Source: CAMDPA01 sp964574325 (GTDB lineage: Bacteria; Pseudomonadota; Alphaproteobacteria; Rhizobiales; Hyphomicrobiaceae). Taken from it: DNA of 64,000 bases. Position numbers and translations under genes: made by a program. Location: positions 1 through 64,000 of the forward strand of contig CAZNMY010000008.1 in assembly GCA_964574325.1 (NCBI GenBank), in the 5' to 3' direction. The first letter of the stretch is position 1, and each line of letters begins with the position of its first letter. Of the stretch, positions 41,553 to 50,794 are shown piece by piece. Under the pieces are notes generated by a model. That model made no database searches. It was not told where the DNA came from and was given only the letters and a program-made list of their open reading frames with translations.

Positions 41553-43919
41553 ATGACTGTGCGGGGCAGCGCTGGCGATCGACCGGCGATGTGGAACCGA
41601 GGGGGCGGCTGGCGGGTGACCTTCCATCAAGGGGCCATCGGAGATACCGAATTCGAGCGCGGTCGCGCGCCTGGCATTGCCGGCTGGCGTGTGCGCGGCG
41701 GATTGGTCGCCCGCCTCGAAGCCGAACGCGACCGCTGGTTCCTGTGGCTGCCGGTGTTCTACGGCACCGGGATCGGGCTTTATTTCTCACTCCCCTTCGA
41801 GCCGGGATTTCTCGCCGCATCGATGGCGGTTCCCGTTGCGTTCGTGGTGTGGCTGGTCTTCCGGCGCGGTACGCTGGTCGTGATCTCGGCGGCGGCGGCG
41901 CTGCTGGTGGCGCTCGGATTTGCTGCGGCGAAGGCGCGGACGTGGTGGGTAACGGCGCCCGTGCTGGAGCGCCAGATCAATCTCGTAGAAGTGAAGGGGT
42001 GGGTCGAGATCGTCGAGCCGCGCGTAGGGCGTGGGCAGAGGATCACGCTGCGGGTGGCGGCGATCCGCGGATTGACGGCGGAGCGGCTGCCGCATCGGGT
42101 GCGCGTCAGAACGCTCGTGGCGCTGCCGGGGCTGCTGCCGGGGGAGCCGATCCGGCTGCGAGCGAGCCTCGCTCCGCCCGCTGTGCCGGCACTTCCCGGC
42201 GACTATGATTTTGCGCGAAGTGCATTCTTCCAGCGGCTCGGCGCGGTCGGCTACGCTCTGGCGCGGCCGGAGCGCGACGACACGTTGGGCGAGGCTCCGT
42301 TCATGCTGCGCGTCGAAGCGCAGATCGGCCGATTGCGGCAATCGATCAGTCAGCGCATCCGGCTGGTATTACCCGGCCAGACCGGAGCTGTTGCCGATGC
42401 TCTGATCACGGGGGAGCGCGGCGGGATCAGCGCGGAGACCAACGCCGCCTATCGCGCCAGCGGCCTTTTCCACATCCTGTCGATCTCCGGACTGCATATG
42501 ACGATCATGGCTGGCGCGGTGTTTTTCGCCCTGCGTCTGGCGCTGGCCGCGATCCCTTCGATCGCACTTCGCTATCCCGTCAAGAAGATCGCTGCGGCGA
42601 CAGCCACCGTGGCGGCGTTCGGCTATCTCCTGCTTGCCGGCTCGTCGTTCGCGACGGTGCGGGCGTGGGTCATGATCTCCATCATGTTCTTCGCGGTGCT
42701 GCTGGACAGGCCAGCCCTTGCGCTTCGCAACGTAGCGGTCAGCGCGATGATCATTCTGGTCGTCCTGCCCGACAGTCTGCTCGATGTGGGCTTCCAGATG
42801 AGCTACGCGGCCGTCGTGGCGCTGGTGGCGGCATTCGAGGCCATTCGCGCCCGACGAAGGAGCCAGGACACCAGCTCTGCCCCCGGGCAAATTCTCTCCG
42901 GCCTGATGTTCTTCGGTGGCATCGTCATGACGACGCTGATCGCTAGCTTCGCCGTGGCGCCGTTCGCAGCCTATCACTTCCATCAGAGCCAGCAGTACGC
43001 GGTTCTCGCCAATCTCATCGCGATCCCCGTCTGCAATGTGCTGGTGATGCCGGCGGCGCTGGGGACGCTGGTGCTGATGCCGTTCGGGCTCGAAGCGATC
43101 GCGCTGTGGCCGATGGGATGGGGCATCAGCGCGATGACATGGGTCGCCGAGGCCGTTGCGGCCATTCCCGGGGCGGTCGGACGTGTGCCGGCGTTCCCGC
43201 AGGCGGCATTCCTCATGATGACGATGGGGGGGCTGTGGATCTGCATCTGGCAGACCCGCTGGCGTCTGCTGGGGATCGTCGGGGTGGCCGGGGGATTGGC
43301 ATATGCGCCGGTGATGGTGCGTCCCGATGTGCTGGTGGGCAGGGATGGACAGTTGGTGGCAGCGCGGCGGCCGGACGGCAACCTGGCGGCGTTGGCGCAG
43401 CGTGGGACCCAGTTCGAACTGACGAGGTGGCTCGAACACGATGGCGACGTCCGGAGCGCCCGAGAAGTCGCCCAGGCTCAAACCGGGTTCCGATGCGACA
43501 GCAGCGGCTGTACCGTTCTCGTGAAGGGGCAACTGCTCTCGATCGTCCGGCAATCGTCGGGTCTTGCGGACGATTGCCGGCGGGCGGGTCTGCTGATCCT
43601 GACGATGCCCAAGCCGGCGGCGTGCCGCTCGGACGCGCTGACCGTCGATCTCTATGCTCTGCGTGATCGCGGCACTCACGCCTTCTATATGGAAGGGGGG
43701 AGCGTGCGTGTCGTGACCGTCGCCGACGCACGCGGCGACCGGCCTTGGACCGCTGCAACGACACGCGGCCCTCGGCTATCGTCGATCACGTCGGCCGCAG
43801 CGGTCACGCAGGCGCGCGGTTCCCGGTTGGGGCAATTCGCGCCGCCGTATGAGTTGTCGAGCGAGGCGAACCGTCGCCGCCCCGAGGTCGAGGACGACGA
43901 CGAGGCCGACAACCGGTGA
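41553..43919 (+). CDS. comEC: ComEC/Rec2-type competence membrane protein
   Basis: ComEC forms the channel through which single-stranded DNA crosses the inner membrane. The 788-residue protein starts with two membrane spans and the DUF4131 domain, then shows the ComEC core: ADALITGERGGISAETNAAYRASGLFHILSISGLHM, split by several spans, with GSSFATVRAWVM and PDSLLDVGFQMSYAAV. The C-terminal domain resembles the degenerate MBL-like tail of alphaproteobacterial forms and lacks a clear HxHxDH motif. The ATG at 41553 or 41589 may be used. It converges with lexA 26 bp away, the usual arrangement in Hyphomicrobiales. Confidence 0.88.
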   Translation: MTVRGSAGDRPAMWNRGGGWRVTFHQGAIGDTEFERGRAPGIAGWRVRGGLVARLEAERDRWFLWLPVFYGTGIGLYFSLPFEPGFLAASMAVPVAFVVWLVFRRGTLVVISAAAALLVALGFAAAKARTWWVTAPVLERQINLVEVKGWVEIVEPRVGRGQRITLRVAAIRGLTAERLPHRVRVRTLVALPGLLPGEPIRLRASLAPPAVPALPGDYDFARSAFFQRLGAVGYALARPERDDTLGEAPFMLRVEAQIGRLRQSISQRIRLVLPGQTGAVADALITGERGGISAETNAAYRASGLFHILSISGLHMTIMAGAVFFALRLALAAIPSIALRYPVKKIAAATATVAAFGYLLLAGSSFATVRAWVMISIMFFAVLLDRPALALRNVAVSAMIILVVLPDSLLDVGFQMSYAAVVALVAAFEAIRARRRSQDTSSAPGQILSGLMFFGGIVMTTLIASFAVAPFAAYHFHQSQQYAVLANLIAIPVCNVLVMPAALGTLVLMPFGLEAIALWPMGWGISAMTWVAEAVAAIPGAVGRVPAFPQAAFLMMTMGGLWICIWQTRWRLLGIVGVAGGLAYAPVMVRPDVLVGRDGQLVAARRPDGNLAALAQRGTQFELTRWLEHDGDVRSAREVAQAQTGFRCDSSGCTVLVKGQLLSIVRQSSGLADDCRRAGLLILTMPKPAACRSDALTVDLYALRDRGTHAFYMEGGSVRVVTVADARGDRPWTAATTRGPRLSSITSAAAVTQARGSRLGQFAPPYELSSEANRRRPEVEDDDEADNR

Positions 43920-43945
43920 GGCGAGACCGCTCGATGTCCGCTGCC

Positions 43946-44665
43946 TCAATAGCGGCGCATCAGGCCGACGAGCCGACCCTGGATGGCGACCTGATCCGGT
44001 CCGAAGATCCGCGTCTCGTAGTTCGGGTTGGCGGCTTCCAAAGCAACCGCACCGCCCTTCTTGCGTAAGCGTTTCAGCGTCGCTTCTTCGCCTTCGACGA
44101 GGGCGACGACGATGGTTCCGTTCTCGGCGGAATCACACCGGCGGATGATGACGGTGTCGCCGTCGTGGATGCCGGCGTCGATCATCGAGTCGCCCTTCAC
44201 TTCCAACGCGAAGTGCTCTCCGCTGGTAAGGAGGTCCGGCGGACAGGCGATGTCGTGGCTGTGGTTCTGGATCGCGCTGATCGGAACGCCGGCGGCGATC
44301 CTGCCCATCACGGGAACGGAGACCGTGCGGCTGTCGACGTTGTGGGACGGCGCATAGGTGAGCGACGTCGATGGCTTCGCCCGACTTCCCTCGATCACGC
44401 TCAAGGGACCGGCAGGGCCGGCCGGCGGACGCTTCGCGGGCTCCATCGAATTGTCCGGCAGCTTGATCACCTCCAAAGCGCGGGCCCGGTTCGGCAGACG
44501 CCGGATGAAGCCGCGTTCTTCCAGCGCGGTGATGAGCCGGTGGATACCCGACTTCGACTTCAGATCCAGCGCCTCCTTCATTTCGTCGAATGAGGGGGGA
44601 ACGCCTTCGTCCTGAAGCCGCTCGTGGATGAAAAGCAGAAGCTCTTTCTGCTTTTGGGTCAGCAT
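43946..44665 (-). CDS. lexA: LexA repressor of the SOS response
   Basis: The 239-residue protein has an N-terminal winged helix (LLLFIHERLQDEGVPPSFDE, then KSKSGIHRLITALEERGFI), a Pro-rich linker, and the autoprotease domain with the cleavage bond Ala125-Gly126 (GRIAAGVP), Ser160 (VKGDSMI) and Lys198 (EEATLKRL). RecA-DNA filaments trigger self-cleavage and induce repair genes. The start MLTQKQKE at 44665 matches the family; the in-frame extension to 44773 does not. Overlapping SOS boxes lie upstream. Confidence 0.95.
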   Translation of the reverse strand: MLTQKQKELLLFIHERLQDEGVPPSFDEMKEALDLKSKSGIHRLITALEERGFIRRLPNRARALEVIKLPDNSMEPAKRPPAGPAGPLSVIEGSRAKPSTSLTYAPSHNVDSRTVSVPVMGRIAAGVPISAIQNHSHDIACPPDLLTSGEHFALEVKGDSMIDAGIHDGDTVIIRRCDSAENGTIVVALVEGEEATLKRLRKKGGAVALEAANPNYETRIFGPDQVAIQGRLVGLMRRY

Positions 44666-44780
44666 GGCATAATCTCCATCGGCGTCGTTCGTTCCGGCCC
44701 TCGAAAACGGCCGATCAGGCGCATGACCCAGACGAACCGGGTGATTCGAGACTCGAACCTGATCTGCCGGCACGGTATAT

Positions 44781-44806
44781 GTTCTTTAGGTGTTCTTCAA
44801 GTGTTT
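44781..44806. promoter_or_regulatory. Overlapping alphaproteobacterial SOS boxes
   Basis: GTTC at 44781, then seven bases, GTTC at 44792, then seven bases, GTTT at 44803. This gives one exact GTTC-N7-GTTC box and a second, one-mismatch box sharing the middle half-site, at an 11-bp period. It is 116 bp before lexA and 160 bp before bioB in the divergent region, so LexA autorepression is expected. Confidence 0.75.
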
Positions 44807-44964
44807 CGTTTTGGGAACATCATGAGCTGCCGCGGCGCGCCGCTGCGGGGCCGTGCACGTGACGGCAGGCGACCATTGCCCACTTGCGCGGAAACAGCCC
44901 CTTGTGCAGTGAGTGTGGTGCGTGAGTGCAGTGAGTTGGTCGCGACGACAGTCTATTCGATGGG

Positions 44965-46020
44965 GTGCCGGATCTGATGCAATTGGCGGTCGAGAAGCAC
45001 GACGACTTGGTGACGGCGGCGTCGGGGCGTCCGGCACGGCACGACTGGACGCGGAAGCAGGCGCTGGCGCTGTACGCGGCGCCGTTCAACGACCTGTTGT
45101 TCGCCGCCCACACGATCCACCGTCGGAACTTCGATCCCAACCGCATTCAGATGAGCCGGCTGCTGAGCATCAAGACCGGGGGCTGCGCTGAGGATTGCGG
45201 CTACTGCAGCCAATCCGCGCACCACGCGACGGGGCTCAAAGCCTCCAAGTTGATGGCGGTGGAAGCCGTCATCGGGGAAGCGCGGAAGGCGAAGGCGACG
45301 GGTGCCACGCGATATTGCATGGGAGCCGCGTGGCGGGAGCCCAAAGCGCGCGACATGGATCAACTCGTCGCGATGGTCGAGGGCGTGAAGGGCCTCGGCT
45401 TGGAGACGTGCATGACCCTGGGTATGCTGAGCAGCGAGGACGCCAAGCGCCTCGCGAATGCCGGGCTCGACTACTACAACCACAACATCGACACGTCGGA
45501 GAGCCACTACGACGCCGTGATCACGACGCGCACGTTCCAGGACCGGCTCGATACCCTGGAGAAGGTTCGCGCAGCCGGCATGAAGGTGTGCTGCGGCGGT
45601 ATTCTCGGGATGGGGGAGGGGAAGGAGGATCGCGTCGACATGCTCGTCACGCTGGCCAATCTCGCCGTCCATCCCGAAAGCGTCCCGATCAATCTTCTCA
45701 TCCCGATCGAGGGAACGCCGCTGGCGGCAGCACCCAAGCTCGATACCATCGAGTTCGTGCGCACGATCGCGACGGCGCGGATCATGATGCCGGCTTCGTT
45801 CGTGCGCTTGTCGGCGGGCCGCACCGACATGACCGACGAAATGCAGGCGATGTGCTTCTTCGCCGGAGCGAACTCGATCTTCGCCGGCGACAAGCTGCTG
45901 ACAGCGGACAATCCAGAGGACGACGCCGACGCTGCGCTATTCGCCCGCCTCGGCCTGACGCCGATGTCGCTGGAACAAATGACGCTGGAGGGCGAGGCGG
46001 AGCGGGGGCATGACGGCTGA
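44965..46020 (+). CDS. bioB: Biotin synthase
   Basis: BioB is a radical-SAM enzyme that inserts sulfur into dethiobiotin to make biotin. The 351-residue protein has the 4Fe-4S motif CAEDCGYCSQ (Cys74, Cys78, Cys81), YNHNIDTSESHY, and the second-cluster Arg/Cys region FVRLSAGRTDM. It begins at the GTG at 44965 or the ATG at 44977. It opens the bioBFDA operon; bioF overlaps its end by 11 bp. Confidence 0.95.
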   Translation: MPDLMQLAVEKHDDLVTAASGRPARHDWTRKQALALYAAPFNDLLFAAHTIHRRNFDPNRIQMSRLLSIKTGGCAEDCGYCSQSAHHATGLKASKLMAVEAVIGEARKAKATGATRYCMGAAWREPKARDMDQLVAMVEGVKGLGLETCMTLGMLSSEDAKRLANAGLDYYNHNIDTSESHYDAVITTRTFQDRLDTLEKVRAAGMKVCCGGILGMGEGKEDRVDMLVTLANLAVHPESVPINLLIPIEGTPLAAAPKLDTIEFVRTIATARIMMPASFVRLSAGRTDMTDEMQAMCFFAGANSIFAGDKLLTADNPEDDADAALFARLGLTPMSLEQMTLEGEAERGHDG

Positions 46021-47149
46021 CCTGAAGCGGGGGTTGGCCGATCTCGAGGCGCGGGGGCGACTGCGTAAGCTTGCACCGCGCGCGGGGCTCGATTTCTCGT
46101 CGAACGATTATCTCGGGCTGGCGGAGTCGCCGGAGATGGCGGCAGCGGTCGGCGCTGCTCTCTCGCGCGGCGTGCCCATCGGCGCAGGCGGTTCGCGGCT
46201 GCTGCGGGGCAATCATCCCGAACACGAGACCCTGGAGGCGGAAGCCGCCGCCTATTTCTGCAGCGAGGCGGCGCTCTATTTTGCGACGGGATTCGCGGCG
46301 AACTACGCGATATTCTCGACGCTGCCGCAGCGCGACGATCTCGTCGTCTACGACGAATTGGTCCACGCCAGCGCGCACGACGGCATGCGCAATGGAAGGG
46401 CGACCACCGCAGCGGCTCGTCACAACGACGCCGCCGCTTTCGAGGATGCCATCAGGTCGTGGCGTGCGGCGGGGGGACGTGGCAGGCCCTGGATCGTCGT
46501 CGAGAGCATCTACAGCATGGATGGAGATCGCGCGCCGATCGACGATCTCGTGGTCATCGTACGTCGGCACGATGGGATGCTGGTGATCGACGAAGCGCAT
46601 GCGACCGGGGTGGTCGGGCCGGGCGGCCGGGGGGTGGGGCACGCCTATGAAGGCGCCGCAGATGTCGTCTCGTTGCACACGTGCGGCAAAGGGCTGGGGG
46701 CGTCCGGCGCGCTCGTGTGCGGCCCGCGTGTCGTCTGTGATTTCCTCGTCAATCGGGGGCGTGCCTTCGTGTTTTCGACCGCGCCATCGCCGCTTTCTGC
46801 TGCCGCTGTCCGGGCAGCCCTGCGGATCTGTCGGGATGAGCCGGAGCGACGCCAGAGACACGCCGACCTCGTTGCGCTGGCGACGCGGGAGTTCGCGCAA
46901 TGCTGCGGGATCGCGGGGAGCGGGTCGCACATCCTTCCGGTCGTGATCGGCGGGGATCGCGAAGCCGTCGAGGTGGCAGCTCTCGTGCAGAGCCACGGCT
47001 TCGACGTTCGCGCCGTGCGTCCGCCGACGGTCCCGGAAGGCACCGCGCGGTTGCGGATCGCGATCACGCTCAACGTCGGCTCCGACGACGTGAGCCGCCT
47101 CGCTCGCGTGGTGGGAGCGGCCCTGACCACGCAACGCGAGGGCGGGTGA
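46010..47149 (+). CDS. bioF: 8-amino-7-oxononanoate synthase
   Basis: BioF joins pimeloyl thioester and alanine with loss of CO2, a PLP enzyme of the alpha-oxoamine synthase group. The 379-residue protein has LDFSSNDYLGLAESP, GAGGSRLLRGNHPEHE, the PLP-contact VIDEAHATG and the Schiff-base Lys in HTCGKGLGASG. It overlaps bioB by 11 bp and its stop shares bases with the bioD start, so translation is coupled through the operon. Confidence 0.95.
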   Translation: MTADLKRGLADLEARGRLRKLAPRAGLDFSSNDYLGLAESPEMAAAVGAALSRGVPIGAGGSRLLRGNHPEHETLEAEAAAYFCSEAALYFATGFAANYAIFSTLPQRDDLVVYDELVHASAHDGMRNGRATTAAARHNDAAAFEDAIRSWRAAGGRGRPWIVVESIYSMDGDRAPIDDLVVIVRRHDGMLVIDEAHATGVVGPGGRGVGHAYEGAADVVSLHTCGKGLGASGALVCGPRVVCDFLVNRGRAFVFSTAPSPLSAAAVRAALRICRDEPERRQRHADLVALATREFAQCCGIAGSGSHILPVVIGGDREAVEVAALVQSHGFDVRAVRPPTVPEGTARLRIAITLNVGSDDVSRLARVVGAALTTQREGG

Positions 47150-47784
47150 TGGCAGCTCGGTTCGTCGTCGCGGGTACGGACACGAACGTCGGCAAGACCG
47201 TGTTCGCCGCGGCACTCGCCGGTGCACTCGGTGCGAAATACTGGAAGCCCATTCAGGCCGGCAGCGAGGGTGAAACGGATAGCGCTGCCGTCGCCCGCCT
47301 CGCGGGTCTGGCCAAAGGCCGCATCGTGGCGAGCGCTCATGTGCTGCGGATGCCGGCATCGCCACACCTCGCGGCGCGGCACGAAGGCGTCGACATTCGC
47401 CAGCGTAAGCTCGGATTGCCATCGACCAAGAGCCATCTCGTCGTGGAGACGGCGGGCGGGGTGATGGTGCCGCTGTCGCTGCGGCTTTTGCAGATCGACG
47501 TGATGGCGTACTGGCAGAAGCCGGTCGTCCTGTGTGCGCGCACCACGCTCGGCACGATCAATCACACCCTGCTTTCTCTCGAGGCGCTGCGGCGGCGACG
47601 CGTGCCCGTTCACGGGGTGGCGTTCATCGGTGATGCCGAACCGGAGGTCGAAGCGACGATCACGACATTCGGGCGCGTCAGGCGTCTCGGTCGGTTGCCG
47701 TGGCTCGATCCGCTCGATGCCGCATCCTTGCGCGCCGCATTCGCTGATGGCTTCGACGTGCGCGATTTCCTGGAAGATGATTGA
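47149..47784 (+). CDS. bioD: Dethiobiotin synthetase
   Basis: BioD closes the ureido ring on 7,8-diaminopelargonate using CO2 and ATP. The 211-residue protein has the P-loop VAGTDTNVGKT, YWKPIQAG, VVETAGGVMVPL, and CARTTLGTINHTLL. The ATG at 47149 overlaps the bioF stop (TGATG) and its end overlaps bioA by 8 bp. It is slightly shorter than the E. coli enzyme but has all key motifs. Confidence 0.94.
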   Translation: MAARFVVAGTDTNVGKTVFAAALAGALGAKYWKPIQAGSEGETDSAAVARLAGLAKGRIVASAHVLRMPASPHLAARHEGVDIRQRKLGLPSTKSHLVVETAGGVMVPLSLRLLQIDVMAYWQKPVVLCARTTLGTINHTLLSLEALRRRRVPVHGVAFIGDAEPEVEATITTFGRVRRLGRLPWLDPLDAASLRAAFADGFDVRDFLEDD

Positions 47785-49063
47785 GTGCGAGATGAGCGGT
47801 GCGACCCCGATCGATTCGCCGGTTTGGCATCCCTTCACGCAGCACGCGGTCATGGGCGACGTGCCCCGTATCGTGCGCGCGGACGGGGCTTGGCTGGAAG
47901 CCGGCGATGGCCGGCGCTATCTCGATGCGATCTCGTCGTGGTGGGTGGCGACGCACGGCCACGGTCACCCCCGCATCAGGGCCGCCATTCGCGCGCAGGC
48001 CGAGGCGTTGGACCAGATCATCTTCGCGGGGCTGACGCATGAGCCGGCGGAGGCTGTGGCGCGCGGCCTCGTGCGGCTGGCGCCGGCCGGGCTCGGGCAC
48101 GTGTTCTTCTCCGACAGCGGTTCGACGGCGGTGGAAGTCGGCCTGAAGATGGCGCTGGGGTACTGGCGCAATCGGGGCGAGACGCGCACGCGCATTCTGG
48201 CACTGGAGCACGCCTACCACGGCGATACCGTGGCGACGATGTCCGTCGGCGCGCGCGGTGTGTTCAATGCGGCCTATGAGCCGCTCCTGTTCGAGGTCGG
48301 GCGCATTCCGTTCCCTGGCAATGGCCAGGAGCAGGCCGCATACGATGCGCTCGATGTCGCCTGCCGGCGTGGCGACGTGGCCGCGCTCATCGTCGAGCCG
48401 CTGATCCTCGGCGCGGGCGGCATGCTGATGTATTCGCCGGCCGCGCTCGCCGAGATGGCGCGCATCTGCCGGTCTCACCGCGTGCTGCTGATCGCGGACG
48501 AAGTCATGACGGGATGGGGGCGCACGGGTACGCTGTTCGCCTGCGAGCAGGCGGGTATATCGCCTGACATCATGTGCGTCGCGAAGGGGCTGACGGGCGG
48601 CGCTCTACCGCTCGCAGCCACGCTCGCAACCGCCGAAATCTTCGATGCTCACTACTCCACGGACCGAAGCCGCACGTTCTTTCATTCGAGCAGCTACACC
48701 GCAAATCCGATCGCGTGCGCCGCCGCCCGCGCGAACATCGAGATCTGGGAGACGGAGCCGGTGCGCGAGCGCATCGACGCGCTGATCGAGAGACAGCGGC
48801 ACAGCACGGCGCGGTTGGCAGGCGACGGCCGCTTTGCCGGTGTTCGTCAGCTCGGCACGATCACGGCGCTCGATGTGGCCGCGCGCGATCCCGGCTATCT
48901 CGCGGGCGTCGGCCCGCGGCTCTACGATGAATTCATGCGTCGCGGTGTTCTGCTGCGGCCGCTCGGCAACACGATTTACGTGATGCCGCCTTACTGTATC
49001 GGCGCGGAAGACCTCGCCACGGTCTACACTGCGATCGACGAGGTGGTGGACGCATCGGTGTGA
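47777..49063 (+). CDS. bioA: Adenosylmethionine-8-amino-7-oxononanoate transaminase
   Basis: BioA uses SAM as amino donor to make 7,8-diaminopelargonate. The 428-residue PLP aminotransferase shows SSWWVATHGHGHPRI, FFSDSGSTAVEVGLKMALGYW, LIADEVMTGWGRTG, and the Schiff-base Lys in MCVAKGLTGGALP. The ATG at 47777 overlaps bioD; MSGATP at 47792 is an alternative. In rhizobial bioBFDAZ operons the next gene is bioZ; here it is an unrelated membrane protein. Confidence 0.94.
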   Translation: MIECEMSGATPIDSPVWHPFTQHAVMGDVPRIVRADGAWLEAGDGRRYLDAISSWWVATHGHGHPRIRAAIRAQAEALDQIIFAGLTHEPAEAVARGLVRLAPAGLGHVFFSDSGSTAVEVGLKMALGYWRNRGETRTRILALEHAYHGDTVATMSVGARGVFNAAYEPLLFEVGRIPFPGNGQEQAAYDALDVACRRGDVAALIVEPLILGAGGMLMYSPAALAEMARICRSHRVLLIADEVMTGWGRTGTLFACEQAGISPDIMCVAKGLTGGALPLAATLATAEIFDAHYSTDRSRTFFHSSSYTANPIACAAARANIEIWETEPVRERIDALIERQRHSTARLAGDGRFAGVRQLGTITALDVAARDPGYLAGVGPRLYDEFMRRGVLLRPLGNTIYVMPPYCIGAEDLATVYTAIDEVVDASV

Positions 49064-49091
49064 TCGCATGTGAGAACGTGGGTGGCGAGAG

Positions 49092-50786
49092 ATGGGTGGT
49101 GGACGTGATGCCATGACGACGGCGCTGACCGGCCAACTCGGAATTTCGCTGATTGTCGCGGCGCCTCTTGCGCTTCTCGTATCGATCCTGCTGCTCAGAT
49201 CATATCTGGCGGCGGTGAAGCGCGCGATGATGCGGCGTTCCGGCCGGGGCGACGCCGCGCAGTCGTCGACGGAGAAGCCGGTTGCTCCAGCCGAGCTGGC
49301 CAAGCAGCCGCTCGAAATCGTCGACGTCACCGATCACGATAGCGTCGCGGCGAAAAATCGCGCCCGCGTCGCTTCGATGGTGCGTTGGGGGCGGTTGTCG
49401 CACCTGCTGGTCTATGGCGTGGCTGGATGCGTTTACGCGCTGGCGATGACTGCGATCTATTTTCACGCCAACGGCATCGGCTTTCAGCCTCTGCGCTTTC
49501 TGTTCGTCGCGGCGTGCACCTTGTGGCCGCTCGTGATCACGGCTTGGCTGACGACCGCGGGGACGTGGCGCGACAAGCTGTTCATCGTGCTCGCCTACGT
49601 GGGGTTGCTCGCCACGATCGCGGCGTCGGCACTGGGCGGGCAGTTCACCCTTCTGTCGGCTGTCGGTTTGTGGACGATCCTCAATATCGCGCCGACGGTG
49701 ACGGTGCTTGTATTCCTCGTCCGCCGCATCCGGGCTGTCGGCCCGATGGTGATGGCGTTCATGCTGTTCGCGGTGACGGGATCACAGCTCGCGTTCAACG
49801 TCGCGGGAACCGACGATGCGAGCATCCGGTGGATGGCCGAGACGGGCGCGCGCCTGGGGCTCGGCGGCCATCAGACGTTCGTTGCCGTCGCCACTGCTGG
49901 AGCTGTCGTCCTGGGTTTTGTCGGCTGGCTCGCGCTGAAAGCGCTCGGTGCGGCTTACCGCGCGCGATGGACCAGTGACCACTCGATCATGATCGACGCG
50001 GTCTGGCTGATCTTTGCGGTTTACGAGGGGATGAACCTGGCGTTCGCCGGTCCGGGCTGGTTCGTCGCGGCGCTGGGCGGGTTCGCGCTGTTCAAGCTCG
50101 TCGCGGTGCTCGGGTTCGCGGTGTTGCGCGGTGTGCGGGGAACCGACGATCGGCCACCGCAGTTGCTTCTGCTTCGCGTGTTCTCGCTCGGCCGGCGCAG
50201 TGAACGACTGTTCGACGGCATTTCCCGTGTCTGGCGGCATGCCGGCAGCATCCGCATGATCGCAGGCCCCGATCTCGCGGCAACGACCGTTGAGCCGCAC
50301 GAGTTCCTCGATTTCGTCGGCGGCCGTCTCGCCCGGCGCTTCATCGGGGACCGAGAGGGGCTCGACCGCCGCCTCGCCGAGACGACGGCGCTGCGCGACC
50401 CTGACGGCCGCTACCGTGTGAACGACTTCTTCTGCCACGACGATACGTGGAAGATGGTGCTTGCTCGGCTTGCCGCCGACAGTGATGCGGTGCTGATGGA
50501 CTTGCGCGGCTTCGGACCGAGCAACAAGGGCTGCGTGTTCGAGGTGTACGAGCTGCTGGCGCGCGTGCCCTTGTCCCGCGTCGTGCTCGTCGTCGATGCG
50601 ACGACAGACCGGAAGTTCCTCGACGATACCCTCAGGGGTGGCTGGGCTGCGGCAGGTGCGTCATCGGTCAATGCCGGCGATGAGCGTCCGCAAATCCGGC
50701 TCGTCTCGGCTCGCGACGCAGGCAACACTGTGCCCGCGATCACGAGAGCATTGGTGCGGGCCTCGGCTGGTGCGGCAGCGGCGTGA
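49092..50786 (+). CDS. Multi-span membrane protein with an unassigned C-terminal cytoplasmic domain
   Basis: The 564-residue protein has about nine membrane spans (near 15-36, 104-126, 134-154, 162-180, 186-210, 216-236, 260-284, 298-318, 322-346) and a soluble C-terminal domain of about 200 residues. That domain starts LLLLRVFSLGRRSERLFDGI and contains RMIAGPDLAATT, FLDFVGGRLARRFI, YRVNDFFCHDDTWK, VLMDLRGFGPSNKGC and VVLVVDATTD; the alternating strands and helices suggest a Rossmann/TIR-like fold, but I cannot name it. It follows bioA by 28 bp, probably in the same transcript, in the place where bioZ is often found. It ends 8 bp from the converging moeA stop. Function unknown. Confidence 0.8.
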   Translation: MGGGRDAMTTALTGQLGISLIVAAPLALLVSILLLRSYLAAVKRAMMRRSGRGDAAQSSTEKPVAPAELAKQPLEIVDVTDHDSVAAKNRARVASMVRWGRLSHLLVYGVAGCVYALAMTAIYFHANGIGFQPLRFLFVAACTLWPLVITAWLTTAGTWRDKLFIVLAYVGLLATIAASALGGQFTLLSAVGLWTILNIAPTVTVLVFLVRRIRAVGPMVMAFMLFAVTGSQLAFNVAGTDDASIRWMAETGARLGLGGHQTFVAVATAGAVVLGFVGWLALKALGAAYRARWTSDHSIMIDAVWLIFAVYEGMNLAFAGPGWFVAALGGFALFKLVAVLGFAVLRGVRGTDDRPPQLLLLRVFSLGRRSERLFDGISRVWRHAGSIRMIAGPDLAATTVEPHEFLDFVGGRLARRFIGDREGLDRRLAETTALRDPDGRYRVNDFFCHDDTWKMVLARLAADSDAVLMDLRGFGPSNKGCVFEVYELLARVPLSRVVLVVDATTDRKFLDDTLRGGWAAAGASSVNAGDERPQIRLVSARDAGNTVPAITRALVRASAGAAAA

Positions 50787-50794
50787 GGATCGTC

